Origin: Beroe ovata
Lineage: Eukaryota; Ctenophora; Nuda; Beroida; Beroidae
DNA length: 51,521 nt
Assembly: GCA_946803715.1 (NCBI GenBank)
Contig: CAMPET010000185.1
Location: 41,001-92,521, forward strand
Reading direction: 5' to 3'
Part shown: one piece after another, positions 1 through 12,000 of the stretch
Numbering within the stretch: position 1 is the stretch's first letter
Layout of the letters: each line of letters begins with the position of its first letter
The notes under the pieces: generated by a model
Seen by the model: the letters and a program-made list of their open reading frames with translations, nothing else
Database searches by the model: none
What the model was told of the DNA's origin: nothing
Program-made: the position numbers and the translations under genes

Positions 1-27
1 CACACACACACACACACACACACACAC
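1..27. repeat. (CA)n microsatellite
   Basis: Perfect CA dinucleotide run at the left edge of the window. It corresponds to the CA tract before copy B at about 5518-5531. Confidence 0.95.
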
Positions 28-477
28 TGCTCCATGGCACTGCACGTGGTACAACTAGTTGCGCTGCTATCTCATGAACAGTTTACATGTCGCATTACTG
101 ATTGATCGTGTTTTGACTGCTCGGTTCTGAGCAGATTGTCAACCTGCCATTGCAATTATCATGCTGTCCAGCTACTGAGAGCAAGGCATGCACTTATCAA
201 CTGCACCGAACTCATGAAACTGGGAGCCAGTATCGCGCGTATTTACTGTCCTCCTCATTTTCAGTTCCACACTCCCAGTACACGGTCGTAAACACCTACA
301 TCAGAATGTTCAATAGTTGGAGTTCAGTAGTTCTGATGTGTTTTCGCGATGTTTGTTATTCCAGAATTCCAGTATCCTATATCTGGTATACGTCATTTAA
401 GCCAATCCAGTGTGATTGCATATCCAGCGTAACCCTAATTCTATAGGACCCTGAAGGGTTGCAACTTGTACACAGTG

Positions 478-3275
478 ATGACAGTAGCAAGCCCCGCCAG
501 ACTTAACCCGAGAGATATGGGCTCACCAAATCACAGTGGTAGTCAAGTCAGCTTATCCACTGCAGTCAACTCAGAGGTCACAAGCGCCAGAGCACTGCAA
601 CAGGTACTCTTCAAAAACAAGGAAATATTTCCAAATACCGAGTGTAATCATAGCTCTTGTATCACTGAGTTCGCATGGGGTACGACTATGAACTGTACGT
701 ATAGATATTCGTAACTAAGTATACGGATAGGTTCTTAGGTTTGGCCTAGCCTTTAAAGTTGAGCCTTTAGTTGAGTTTAGACCGAGACGCGACTTGTATT
801 CAGAAGTCAAAGATCATCCACTTTTGTAATTCTTCATACTGAGTGCATGATTGCGAAAAAGTTACACAATCAACTGATTAGTTCAGCGTGTCTGATATTG
901 AACTGTATCAGAACAGTCTTTGGATATTGATATTCCATTCGCTCAGCAAGCTCGAAAATGAAACATGTGTCTACTAGCGCTTCGATTAAATTTTAAAGTG
1001 CATATGAAATTCAAACATGTGATGAGATTGTGAGTAAACAATCAAGAGCTGGTACGCCTCAATCTCAAATCTAATTTCTAAACATGATCAATATCCAACT
1101 GTATCACCTGAAAGAGCCGCACAGGTGATTCTATAACTACAAATAAACTCCACACGGCCTCGCAGGTGGCACAACCCGATCACATACCCTAGCGTAGGTC
1201 AAGGTGGCACACGCCTTCACATACCCATAATCCCACAGGTGACGCAACCCTCATATTGATCTCAGACGTGGCACAACCCTCACACCCATGAGTTCACGCA
1301 GGTGATACTGGACGAGATTAGCGAGCGGGATGCATGGCTCATGTTCGGCGGAGGCTCCAGGAGGAGGAGACGAAGTAGTACACTCTCAACCGACCACTTG
1401 CTCATGAAACACATGGGACCCACACTCAGTACGTGGTGTGAAATACGCCATTTGTTTAAAATGTTAATGAGCAAAAGCAAAGAGGAGAAACTCATGAAAG
1501 AAGTTTCGTGTATGATATAACTGCAAACGAGTGTGACTGGACTTGAAGCTGAAGAAAACTACTTTCTTTAAACTTCCTATCGTTTTTAGATTCAACTTCT
1601 TACATAAAATCCTACAGGTTCGAAGTTGCTAAACGCTACAACACGGGAGCTTAGGAAAGTGTCAAGCTCACAACTGAAAGCATTCGCTGAGATAGACTCT
1701 GAAAAGGTAGGTTCCTATATACTTATAGTGTTCGCAATAAAGATCACAAAATTTTAGCGACTCAAATCCAGAATTGAAACTCGTATCGTTCCAAAGCGCA
1801 CTCGTTCCTCTCGTCACATAATGACTCCTAATGATCTCAGCACGTGATGGCTTTATAATCTGATAATTACACGCTACCAACACGTTACTGGGACACGTGC
1901 ATATTCCACGTGCTCCGCATCGACCCCAATTAACCATTGCTTATCTTTTTACCACCAACACTGCCTTATTCCGTGTAATTTTCACCGCAAGTAACTCTTT
2001 TTCTCTGCTTGACGCGACTACATATAATCATTATTTAAACGTGCAGCAATTGAGCTTCAGTTTTTTCAAATTCTCTCAGTTTTTCGGCGTTCGGTATACA
2101 GAATCAAAGGGTTATTCGAACCGCCAAAAGATTTCAAAGACTTTTAAACACTAAATCTTAGTAGTCCGTTTATTGTATCGAAAGCAAAGATCAGCGCGTT
2201 TGTGATAGAATTAGATCGAACAGCAGGCGTACATCCAGATTTTTGCGACAACGTTTTTTTGTCCAGTTTTCTCATGGTGTGTTCTGACCTTCGCATGTCT
2301 GCTGGAGTTCATAAGATAGGTCATAAGCAATGACCACACATTTGACAAGTCCTCATTTGTACAGGATGAAGCAGAGAAGAGCAGTGAAGCAGTGAAGCGT
2401 TGGATAGCCTCTTCTAAACTCGCAGTACAGAGCATCCAGAGCATGAGAAATCTAAAGGTCTGTAACATATGCCTGAGCAACTGTAGTGTTTTCGAGATTT
2501 CAACTAATCAATAATTGTGTATTTTCACTATGATAGAAATTAGTCTCTCACTGAAACTTCCACCCCGATGTCGAAGACAAACTTAATAAGGACCACCACT
2601 CAAAACAAACTCATGTTTTTAGAGAGGATCAGGTCTCATGCCGGCGGTGGTGAAACTCCCACCTGACCCATCTCCCCCTCCCTCCTCCCCTCCCACATTT
2701 CCACAACGGGAACAGGGAACCCTCTTTCTGGCCCTACTTGCAGGGAAGAGATTCAAATCCGGCATTGATCGTAGTAGAACCATCGTAAGTAGTACTCTCC
2801 ACTTATCTTTCAGTATCGACTATATAAACATTGGAGCTACGAAAAGAGTCTATCAGTATCCCTGACCTTGCTTGTTGCTGATTTGATTAGAAATTCAGCC
2901 ATCTCAAATTGATATGCATATCAGGAGGAGCCGCTCAAGAAAAGCCGTAAGAAAAAGAAAAGCACGAGAAGCACTCAACCTCAAGAGATAAGGGGGGATC
3001 AGATGCCCCTCCCTTCGTTGGAGAAAGTTCAACTCCACATTGCCCGAGTGAAGGTCCTGGTGGGGCAGGGCGGATCGACCTCCACGCGATACCTCGAGGC
3101 AGCAGCCAGGCACGAGGAGGAACAGAATATCCAGTCACGGGCGTCGACACCACGTCGGGGCACGAGTGTGGAGCTGGGGTACAAGAGCCCGTTTCCCGTT
3201 CTCAAGAAGAAGAGGCATCCAGTGATGAAGCCGAGGGAGGAGATGATATATTCTCAGATCGTTACCAAGAGATGA
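478..3275 (+). CDS. Gene X, copy A: unrecognised basic protein, six exons, 342 aa
   Basis: Proposed exons are 478-603, 1302-1509, 1618-1706, 2365-2457, 2623-2784 and 2925-3275. All junctions are GT-AG and all phases agree, giving one 342-residue frame ending in TGA at 3273-3275. I do not recognise the family. The protein has an Arg-rich patch (GGGSRRRRRSS) in exon 2, charged stretches in exons 3-4 that could form helices, a Pro-rich segment in exon 5 and a Lys/Arg-rich start to exon 6 (KKSRKKKK). No signal peptide or membrane segment is visible. Compared with copy B I count 12 synonymous and 4 amino-acid-changing differences over exons 4-6, which supports real coding. The ATG at 478 may instead lie inside an internal exon, since acceptor-like CAG sites lie just upstream (ending at 475) and just downstream (ending at 484); upstream exons are then possible. 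The exon 2 donor (GTATGA) is the weakest junction. Confidence 0.7.
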
Positions 3276-3293
3276 GGCTACATTCTCAATCTC

Positions 3294-3330
3294 ACCCTGT
3301 TATCCAGATGAGTCATCTGGATAACAGGGT
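3294..3330. other. Perfect 18-bp-arm hairpin after the gene X stop
   Basis: Two perfect 18-base complementary arms separated by one base lie 18 bases after the gene X stop codon and about 240 bases from the end of the convergent kinase gene. An identical copy is at 8791-8827. Placement in the 3' UTR of gene X would allow an RNA stem, but function is unknown. Confidence 0.9.
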
Positions 3331-3568
3331 AGAACTGAGAGTTTTAGAACTGAGGTCAGACCACGGGATGAGAGCAGAAATGATTTATATAGAGACGTGA
3401 GAGATGAAGGGCAACGCAAAGTACTTGTTCGATATCAGCTTGAATCGATAAATGATGAATTCGATAGAGAATAGGTTCAAAAAATAATCGAAACTTATGA
3501 GAACTAGATCTAATATGCTAAATTTGTATTCAATTCAATACTAAATAAACAACTTATTATATGTGAAA

Positions 3569-3632
3569 TCAGGGGTCGGTCTGAATCACAATTTCTTCAT
3601 GGTTCACATCTACACTTACTTTCAAAACTGGC
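3569..3632 (-). CDS. Receptor tyrosine kinase, last 64 coding bases only (cut at N)
   Basis: Identical to the 3' end of the kinase gene at 9066-9129, including the stop codon. The reading frame is cut by the N at 3633, after which unrelated MARCHF6 sequence begins. This is a truncated copy made by a contig end or a duplication breakpoint, not an independently decayed pseudogene. Confidence 0.85.
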
Positions 3633-3633
3633 N
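3633..3633. other. Single-N assembly junction
   Basis: One N separates truncated kinase sequence from the middle of a MARCHF6 intron. A one-base N between unrelated sequences looks like a minimum-size scaffold gap rather than a base-calling ambiguity. Confidence 0.8.
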
Positions 3634-3666
3634 CACGGGAGCGTTGTCATTGTTATGTTGTCACAG

Positions 3667-4680
3667 GTGAAGGAATGGTCGGTTGTGTTGGTGAAGTGTG
3701 TCTACTTTGCAATCACTGTATTCGGCCTCATTCCCGTGCTATTTGGCTTGCTCTATGAGATGATACTACTGCTACCACTGAGAGTGCCGCTACATCACAC
3801 CCCTGTACTGCTGCTGTGGCAGGTAAGACGCACTATAAATACTAGCTCCACTGCAAAGTTATTTCTCCTTTGCAAAGTTATTATTCACACTCTGATCACA
3901 GGATTGGGGACTCGGTGTATTGTTTGTCAAGATACTCTACGCTGGTACACTCACTGGACCTGACTGGCACTTCAAGAGAGTACTCGAGCAGGTACTTATC
4001 GTGCTAAAAACTGTGATAATTGTGAGGCATGTCATTTTTTCACCCATTTGACTTTTCATCTCTCTCCCTTCGTGCAGGTGTTCCAAGCAGGGGTCATGCA
4101 GATGGACGTTGGTTTTGTCACCACAAAGCTGGTTTTACCCGTTGTGGTAACCCAGTTACACCTACTCTGTATTCCGTATACACTCTGCTCTGTCCTACCA
4201 CTACTTGGTAAGTGTTACCACATGGTTACCATGATGTTACCATGCCAATTATATAGCTGTTACCATGAAAACAAATGAGTGATTTTATCATGGACTACTA
4301 CTAACTAGTAGTAGTAGTTAGTAACTACTGACTACGGTTCTCGTAATTCAGGGTTTTCTGACGACTTTTCCCACGTGTGCCATCGCCGAATCTATCCTGG
4401 GACTGTCCTAGTTTTCCTCGTAGCCGTCCTCCTCAAGTTACAGTTCAAGCAGTTCAAGAGGCTGTACATCAAGATCAAAAACGAAAAGTAAGTGATTGAC
4501 GGCGTTCATTTTATTTGTACTTTCATTTTCCTACTCATTTTTGATTGTAGTGAGCTGCACAATTATAACATTAGAACCTAGACTAACCTAAAACCCAAAC
4601 CCAGGTATCTCATTGGAACTCGTCTCGTTAACTTCGACGCTGAATCGATACGGTCCACTTTCACTCAGACAGAAACATGA
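3667..4680 (+). CDS. MARCHF6: MARCHF6/TEB4 (Doa10-type) ER ubiquitin ligase, C-terminal five exons
   Basis: Exons 3667-3822, 3902-3991, 4078-4207, 4352-4487 and 4605-4680 join in phase with GT-AG introns and end in TGA at 4678. The encoded 195 residues match the C-terminus of MARCHF6: a hydrophobic segment followed by LRVPLHHTPVLLLWQ, the DWGLGVLFVKI block, a VFQAGV-PVVVTQLHLL membrane segment, a HRRIYPG turn, another membrane segment ending in QFKRLYIKIKNEK, and the conserved YLIGTRLVN tail. The family consists of multi-spanning ER membrane RING-CH ligases acting in ER-associated degradation; the N-terminal RING lies outside this contig. The 5' part is missing because of the N at 3633. The tail after the last membrane segment is short, as is usual. 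Confidence 0.9.
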
Positions 4681-5396
4681 CGGTAGAAATACTTTGCTTC
4701 CTAGCTGTCAATCAGTCGCAATTATCTGATGTCAAGAGAGACGTGGAGAGAGAGAGAGAGAGCCCAATATCGGCTGGCTGTCCGCTACTGTTGTCATGAC
4801 AACACAAACTCCTGATTAGAACTTTCAATTTCATCAATGAGTCCGTTATCAATCAGTGACTATAATATGGGACTTGGGACTAGCGAGTCCGACATAAATG
4901 ACATCGGTTACGAATGAATTGGGTTTCATTTCACCCCCTCAGATATAGAATTTTGGTTCTATTATCGGTCCAGTTTTTATCAGGTCTCGATTGATACATT
5001 GCAGCTGTACTGTTGCAGCTGTACTGTTGCACCTTACCTTATTTTCGAGTAATGCGAACCATGTAGTCTTTGTTTGAAATTTCCATTTGATGCAACTACG
5101 AACTCAATATTCTCGTAACCGGATAGCGGAAATGTGTTATTGTTTGTGTATGCTGCGTTCATTGAATTTGAATCAAACACCTCAAAACATGCGTCTTTTC
5201 CTTGTCCATTACACGTGCCCCTAAAGAGATAATTTTAGAAACATCTTGGCCACCCGTGCATAATGGTTACAGTCCAACAGTTCATCTGTCCTCCTGTATC
5301 AATCAGCTGTATGCACACGATACACACTGAAAATCCAGCATATTCATACGACTGATACACTTGCGTGATACGCCTGCGCTTTAAACAATCCATGTG
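4681..5396. other. 3' flank of MARCHF6, no gene seen
   Basis: AT-rich sequence with a short (GA)n run near 4750-4760 and no open frame with coding character. It presumably includes the MARCHF6 3' UTR. Confidence 0.6.
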
Positions 5397-5398
5397 TG

Positions 5399-5434
<36 letters not shown>

Positions 5435-5448
5435 NGTGTGTGTGTGTT
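5397..5448. repeat. (GT)n microsatellite containing one N (5435)
   Basis: A TG/GT run of about 50 bases, broken by a single N at 5435. The N may mark a collapsed or joined repeat. Confidence 0.95.
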
Positions 5449-6000
5449 TGTATGTGATACATGAATGAGCATGTTGATTCCGATTCTAAGTAGAACAACA
5501 ATAGCTTCTTGCTGCAGTCACACACACACACTGCTCCATGGCACTGCACGTGGTACAAATAGTTGCGCTGCTATCTCATGAACAGTTTACATGTCGCATT
5601 AGTGATTGATCGTGTTTTGACTGCTCGGTTCAGGGCAGATAGTCAACCTGCCATTGCAATTATCATGCTGTCCAGCTAGGTTTATTGAGAGCAAGGCATG
5701 CACTTATCAACTGCACCGAACTCATGAAAGTGAAACTGGGAGCCAGTATCGCGCGTATTTACTGTCCCCCTCATTTTCAGTTTCACACTCACAGTACAAG
5801 GTCGCAAACACTATAAATCAGAATGTTCAATAGTTGGAGTTCAGTAATTATGATGTGTTTTCGCGATGTTTGATATTCCAGAATTCCAGTATCCTATAAC
5901 TGGTATACGTCATTTAAGCCAATCCAGTGTAATTCCATATCCAGCGTAACCCAAAATCTATAGGACCCTGAAGAGTTGCAACTTGTACACACACACAGTG

Positions 6001-8772
6001 ATGACAGTAGCAAGCCCCGCCAGACTTAACCCGAGAGATATGGGCTCACCAAATCACAGTGGTAGTCAAGTCAGCTTATCCACTGCAGTCAACTCAGAGG
6101 TCACAAGCGCCAGAGCACTGCAACAGGTACTCTTCAAAAACAAGGAAATATTTCCAAAAATCGAGTGTTATCATAGCTCTTGTATCACTGAGTTTGCATG
6201 GGGTACGACTATGAACTGTAAGTATAAATATACGTAACTAAGTATACGGATAGGTTCTTAGGTTTGACTTTGCCTTTAGTTGAATTTAGACGTGACTTGT
6301 ATTCATAAGTCAAAGATCATCCACTTTTGTAATTCTTCATACTGAGTGCATGATTGCGAAAAAGTTACACAATCAACTGATTAGTTCAGCGTGTCTGATA
6401 TTGAACTGTATCAGAACAGTCTTTGGATATTCCATTCGCTCAGCAAGCTCGAAAAAGAAACATGTGTCTACTAGCGCTTCGATTAAATTTTAAAGTGCAT
6501 ATGAAATTCAAACATGTGATGAGATTGTGAGTAAATAATCAAGAGCTGGTACGCCTCAATCTCAAATCTAATTTCTAAACATGATCAATATCCAACTGTA
6601 TCACCTGAAAGAGCCGCACAGGTGATTCTATAACTACAAATAAACTCCACACGGCCTCGCAGGTGGCACAACCCGATCACATACCCTAGCGTAGGTCAAG
6701 GTGGCACACGCCTTCACATACCCATAATCCCACAGGTGACGCAACCCTCATATTGATCTCAGACGTGGCACAACCCTCACACCCATGAGTTCACGCAGGT
6801 GATACTGGACGAGATTAGCGAGCGGGATGCATGGCTCATGTTCGGCGGAGGCTCCAGGAGGAGGAGACGAAGTAGTACACTCTCAACCGACCACTTGCTC
6901 ATGAAACACATGGGACCCACACTCAGTACGTGGTGTGAAATACGCCATTTGTTTAAAATGTTAATGAGCAAAAGCAAAGAGGAGAAACTCATGAAAGAAG
7001 TTTCGTGTATGATATAACTGCAAACGAGTGTGACTGGACTTGAAGCTGAAGAAAACTACTTTCTTTAAACTTCCTATCGTTTTTAGATTCAACTTCTTAC
7101 ATAAAATCCTACAGGTTCGAAGTTGCTAAACGCTACAACACGGGAGCTTAGGAAAGTGTCAAGCTCACAACTGAAAGCATTCGCTGAGATAGACTCTGAA
7201 AAGGTAGGTTCCTATATACTTATAGTGTTCGCAATAAAGATCACAAAATTTTAGCGACTCAAATCCAGAATTGAAACTCGTATCGTTCCAAAGCGCACTC
7301 GTTCCTCTCGTCACATAATGACTCCTAATGATCTCAGCACGTGATGGCTTTATAATCTGATAATTACACGCTACCAACACGTTACTGGGACACGTGCATA
7401 TTCCACGTGCTCCGCATCGACCCCAATTAACCATTGCTTATCTTTTTACCACCAACACTGCCTTATTCCGTGTAATTTTCACCGCAAGTAACTCTTTTTC
7501 TCTGCTTGACGCGACTACATATAATCATTATTTAAACGTGCAGCAATTGAGCTTCAGTTTTTTCAAATTCTCTCAGTTTTTCGGCGTTCGGTATACAGAA
7601 TCAAAGGGTTATTCGAACCGCCAAAAGATTTCAATGACTTTTAAACACTAAATCTTAGTAGTCCGTTTATTGTATCGACAGCAAAGATCAGCGCGTTTGT
7701 GATGGAATTAGATCGAACAGCAGGCGTACAACCAGATTTTTGCGACAACGTTATTTGTCCAGTTTTCTCATGATGTGTTCAGCCCTTCACATGTCTGCTG
7801 GAGTTGATAAGATAGGTCATGAGCAATGACCACACATTTGACATCTCCTCATTTGTACAGGATGAAGCGGAGAAGAGCAGTGAAGCAGTGAAGCGTTGGA
7901 TAGCCTCTTCTAAACTCGCAGTACAGAGCATCCAGAGCATGAGAAATCTTAAGGTCTGTAACAGATGCCTGAGCAACTGTAGTGTTTTCGAGATTTCAAT
8001 TTCAAATAATCAGTAATTGTGTATTTTCGCTATGATAGAAATTAGTCTCTCACTGAAACTTTCACCCCGGTGTCGAAGAAAAACTCAATAAGGACCACCA
8101 CTCAAAACAAACTCATGTTTTTAGAGAGGATCGGGTCTCATGCCGGCGGTGGTGAAACTCCCACCAGACCCATCTCCCCCTCCCTCCTCCCCTCCTACAT
8201 TTCCACAACGGGACCAGGGGAGCCTTTTCCTGGCCCTACTTGCAGGGAAGAGATTCAAATCCGGCATTGATCGTAGTAGAACCATGGTTAGTAGTACTCT
8301 CCACTTATCTTTCAGTATCGACAATATAAACATTGGAGCTACGAAAAGAGTCTAACAGTCTATCTCTGACTTTGCTGATTTGATAAGAAATTCAGCCATC
8401 TCAAATTGATATGCATATCAGGAGGAGCCGCTCAAGAAAAGCCGTAAGAAAAAGAAAAGCACGAGAAGCACTCAACCTCAAGAGAGAAGGGGGGATCAGA
8501 TGCCCCTCCCTTCGTTGGAGAAGGTACAACTCCACATTGCCCGAGTTAAGGTCCTGGTGGGGCAGGGCGGATCGACCTCCACGCGATACCTCGAGGCAGC
8601 AGCCAGGCACGAGGAGGAACAGAATATCCAGTCACGGGCTTCGACACCACGTCGGGGCACGAGTGTGGAGCTGGGGTACAAGAGCCCGTTTCCCGTTCTC
8701 AAGAAGAAGAGGCATCCAGTGATGAAGCCGAGGGAGGAGATGATATATTCTCAGATCGTTACCAAGAGATGA
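6001..8772 (+). CDS. Gene X, copy B: unrecognised basic protein, six exons, 342 aa
   Basis: Exons 6001-6126, 6799-7006, 7115-7203, 7861-7953, 8125-8286 and 8422-8772 have exactly the same lengths and phases as copy A. The copy A to B amino-acid changes are E to D, T to S and I to M in exon 5 and I to R in exon 6; the remaining twelve exon differences are silent. The exon 5 donor is GTTAGT here against GTAAGT in copy A. The gene ends 293 bases from the stop of the convergent receptor kinase. Function unknown; no catalytic motif, zinc ligands or membrane segment is visible. The region before 6001 may hold a 5' UTR or further exons that I could not identify. Confidence 0.7.
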
Positions 8773-8790
8773 GGCTACATTCTCAATCTC

Positions 8791-8827
8791 ACCCTGTTAT
8801 CCAGATGAGTCATCTGGATAACAGGGT
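8791..8827. other. Perfect 18-bp-arm hairpin, copy B
   Basis: Identical to 3294-3330, again 18 bases after the gene X stop. It sits in the 293-base interval between two convergent genes. Confidence 0.9.
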
Positions 8828-9065
8828 AGAACTGAGAGTTTTAGAACTGAGGTCAGACCACGGGATGAGAGCAGAAATGATTTATATAGAGACGTGAGAG
8901 ATGAAGGGCAACGCAAAGTACTTGTTCGATATCAGCTTGAATCGATAAATGATGAATTCGATAGAGAATAGGTTCAAAAAATAATCGAAACTTATGAGAA
9001 CTAGATCTAATATGCTAAATTTGTATTCAATTCAATACTAAATAAACAACTTATTATATGTGAAA

Positions 9066-12000
9066 TCAGGGGTCGGTCTGAATCACAATTTCTTCATGGT
9101 TCACATCTACACTTACTTTCAAAACTGGCTTCTCACTACCAACTCCGACTTTATCGATATTATGATTCCCAATCACCAACCCATCGGCAATCTCGCTACG
9201 ATCTGGTTGTATGTCTAGGGGCTCCCCATCCTCTATATCTCGAATACTGACAGTTTCCCAATCAACTCCGAGATCATCTTCATCAACGTCAGTAGGGGGC
9301 GTGGTCGGGACATCACAAAACACATAGTCCGATCTCTGTATTCCCAAGTTCTTATCTCTTTCATCCTCCATCAATTGGTCAAACTTGAACTTGATATCAC
9401 AGAACTGACCCCTGACCTCGGGTCTAGAGGACCAGCACTTTTCCGCAATCTCCCACGCCGTCTCGCTACAACATGGCGGCCGCGTCATCCTCAGACCTTG
9501 CAGGAGGTTGTCAATGACGAGGTGATCTGGCCACCCTGGATAAGGGTGCCCTCCCATGGAAAACACTTCCCACATAAACACCCCATACGACCAGATATCA
9601 CTCCACTTAGACCACATTTTCGGTTCTGACTTAATTTCCGGAGCGGTCCATCTCAATCGGAACATTCTCTGTCTGTCGGCCACACTGTCACCTGACCCAA
9701 CGTAGGAACCGTTGAAGAGGAGTCGACTCTGTCCAAAATCACATATTTTCAGAGTCAGAGAGCCATCTGCTTCCTCCTTTAGGAGGATGTTATCCGCTGC
9801 AAGATCCCGGTGAATCAGATCGAAACTGTGGAGAAAATCCATACCGGAAGAAACCTGCCAGCAGAAGTTGAGCAAATCCCCTGTGGTGAGGATAGTATCA
9901 GAAAACCTGTCCATGACCGGTCCTTGCCTCGTCATCCTGCCGTGAACACTATCGTTATAAGAACTGCTCGCTCCCGCTAGCCTATTGTTCCCCCGTGCCA
10001 GCATTCTCTCCCGTGGCGGAGCGAGAGTGACTTTGTTCTCCATGCTCGAGTGACTGAGGAGTCGGCTGTCTGTCCTCAATCTGTAGACACAATCCTCACA
10101 GCTGTTGTCTACACAGCTGCTGCAGACAGCGCCTCCATTCTCCGGGCTTTGGGCACCAGGGGATGATTCGCCCTGGACTGATGATTTCCTTGTCCCATTC
10201 CCAGCTACCTTTCCTTTGTGGTGCCCACCATTCTGTTCCTCCATGCAGAGAGTTGTTCCTTTCTTAGCGTCCTCTGCAGTTAGTGTTCTGTTATCGATCT
10301 GAATCCTAATCTGTCTCAAATACCGGGTTAGATTGATAAGACACAACTCCAACACCAGTATATAGGGCGGGGCATCCACCACATAGCCGTACATCCGCAG
10401 TACATTCCTGTTCACACTCCGACCATTTTGAATCTGTTTCATCATATAAATCTCCGCTTTCATTGCCTTCTTCGCATCTTTGACATTCTCCTGGAGTGCC
10501 GAACAGTTCTCAATCTCATCAACTTTTGTCTTGAGGATTTTGAGAGCTACCTCATACTGCTTTGTTAGCTCCTCCTTATCATCTACCTTCACTTTCAGCT
10601 TCCCCTCAAAGATATACCCAAAGTTCCCCCGATCGACATACCTCTCCTTGGAGATAGCATCCCTCGGCAGCTCCCCTCCTAGGAGGGCATCCTCCTCACT
10701 AGGGATGTGGGTTGTGACAGGACCAGGGCGATGTACTCTGACCCAATACCTCCACAGCACCGCAGAAACTGCCCCCAGAATAAGTAGGACAATGGGAAGG
10801 ACAGAGGAGAGGACGAGAATGTTCACACTCACTAAGGGGGGTGGACGAGTAGGGGCTGGACACTCCGTGATGTCATGACGAGGAGTTACTCGTTGGTAAA
10901 ACCCGTCACATGACTTAGACCACCGACATGTGCTGAGGGAGCCGGCCGTTTTGTCCGGGTCGTACAGAAAGTAGAAGAGGTAGCTTCTGTTTGTGTGTAG
11001 CGTGAGGGAAGATGAGGTCCGGTAAACACAACTCAGGTCATATCTCTCACAGCACACCCGACTAATTGATCCTGCCCCAACCTCGCTCATAAAGCACGAT
11101 TTTATTGAAATCTTGGTGGAATCAAATGAAACATTGACCGTGTTTGTCGTTGAGTTGGTTTTCCCACACTCTAAGCCCAGAGTTACAGATAAAGATGTAT
11201 TGGCGTTCGGGAAGTATCTGCAAGTAGTTCGAGGTTTGATTACTAGATTTGTAATCTCACTGGCAGTGGCATCAGTGGCATCATAAACCGGCACTGCGGA
11301 TTCGAAAGTCGGGATTTCGAACATGTAACCAACTCCCAATTGATAGACACATTTCAAACCAACACCATCGACATTGTGACACGATTTCCGCGATGACAGT
11401 TGATCTGGAGTTGCTGTTCTTACATTGACATCACCATTGGTAATTGTCTGGAGCTTGTACGGGTCATTCGGAAACCCCTCCAACCATGGCTGATGACCGA
11501 TATTAGCACTATTATACATCGGTGCTGAGGGATAGAGATACACTGAGGTGGCAACAACACCAGCATTACTCCCAACACTACGTATCCAGTCTGATTGTAG
11601 CGGATACGGGTAGAACTGCGGTGCAACTCCGATTTCTAGAGGGTCAAATGTGACTGAACTCCGCCAAATCTGTGATGTTGTGCAACAAGACTTCTCCTCG
11701 AAAAACAGAACAACTTCCACAGCGTAATCAAACCACGGATATAAGCCGGAGAAGGAAGTGGACCCCAAATCCAGGCTCCAATCAAATGTCCCCGATGTGT
11801 TTTGGTTGAGCAATGTCACGTGGGCAAGAACTGGAGCGGGTAGATCTGTGATATTGACAAGAAGAGTTGCGTTTCCTCCTGACAGAATGGTGATGTTTGG
11901 ATGCACATCGCACGGTGAATCACACGTGTCTGAGGTTGTGAAAGCTTGGCACGTGTCTAAACACGTGTTGTCGTCAGGGGAACAGAAGAGGGCGCAGGAG

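Larger units (their letters stand above)
1..3632. repeat. Copy A of the large duplicated segment
   Basis: This stretch is repeated at about 5524-9129. Both copies start in a CA tract followed by the same sequence, carry the same six-exon gene X, the same 37-base hairpin and the same last 64 bases of the receptor kinase gene. Divergence is patchy: about 960-2130 and 3275-3632 look essentially identical to their partners, while the first 950 bases and 2150-2900 show substitutions and small indels. The copy stops exactly at the single N at 3633, in the middle of the kinase coding sequence. It is either a recent duplication or, more likely, the second haplotype of one locus left unmerged. Confidence 0.9.
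5524..9129. repeat. Copy B of the large duplicated segment
   Basis: Partner of 1-3632. Differences include an extra GGTTTA-type insertion near 5678, a GAAAGT insertion near 5726, an expanded CA run near 5990 and scattered substitutions. Unlike copy A it continues into the complete kinase gene. Confidence 0.9.

Noticed and set aside
3294-3330. Resemblance of the hairpin arm to part of a homing endonuclease site (GATAACAGGGTA)
   Set aside because: The match is only about 12 bases, is inside a palindrome, and no endonuclease gene or intron is nearby.
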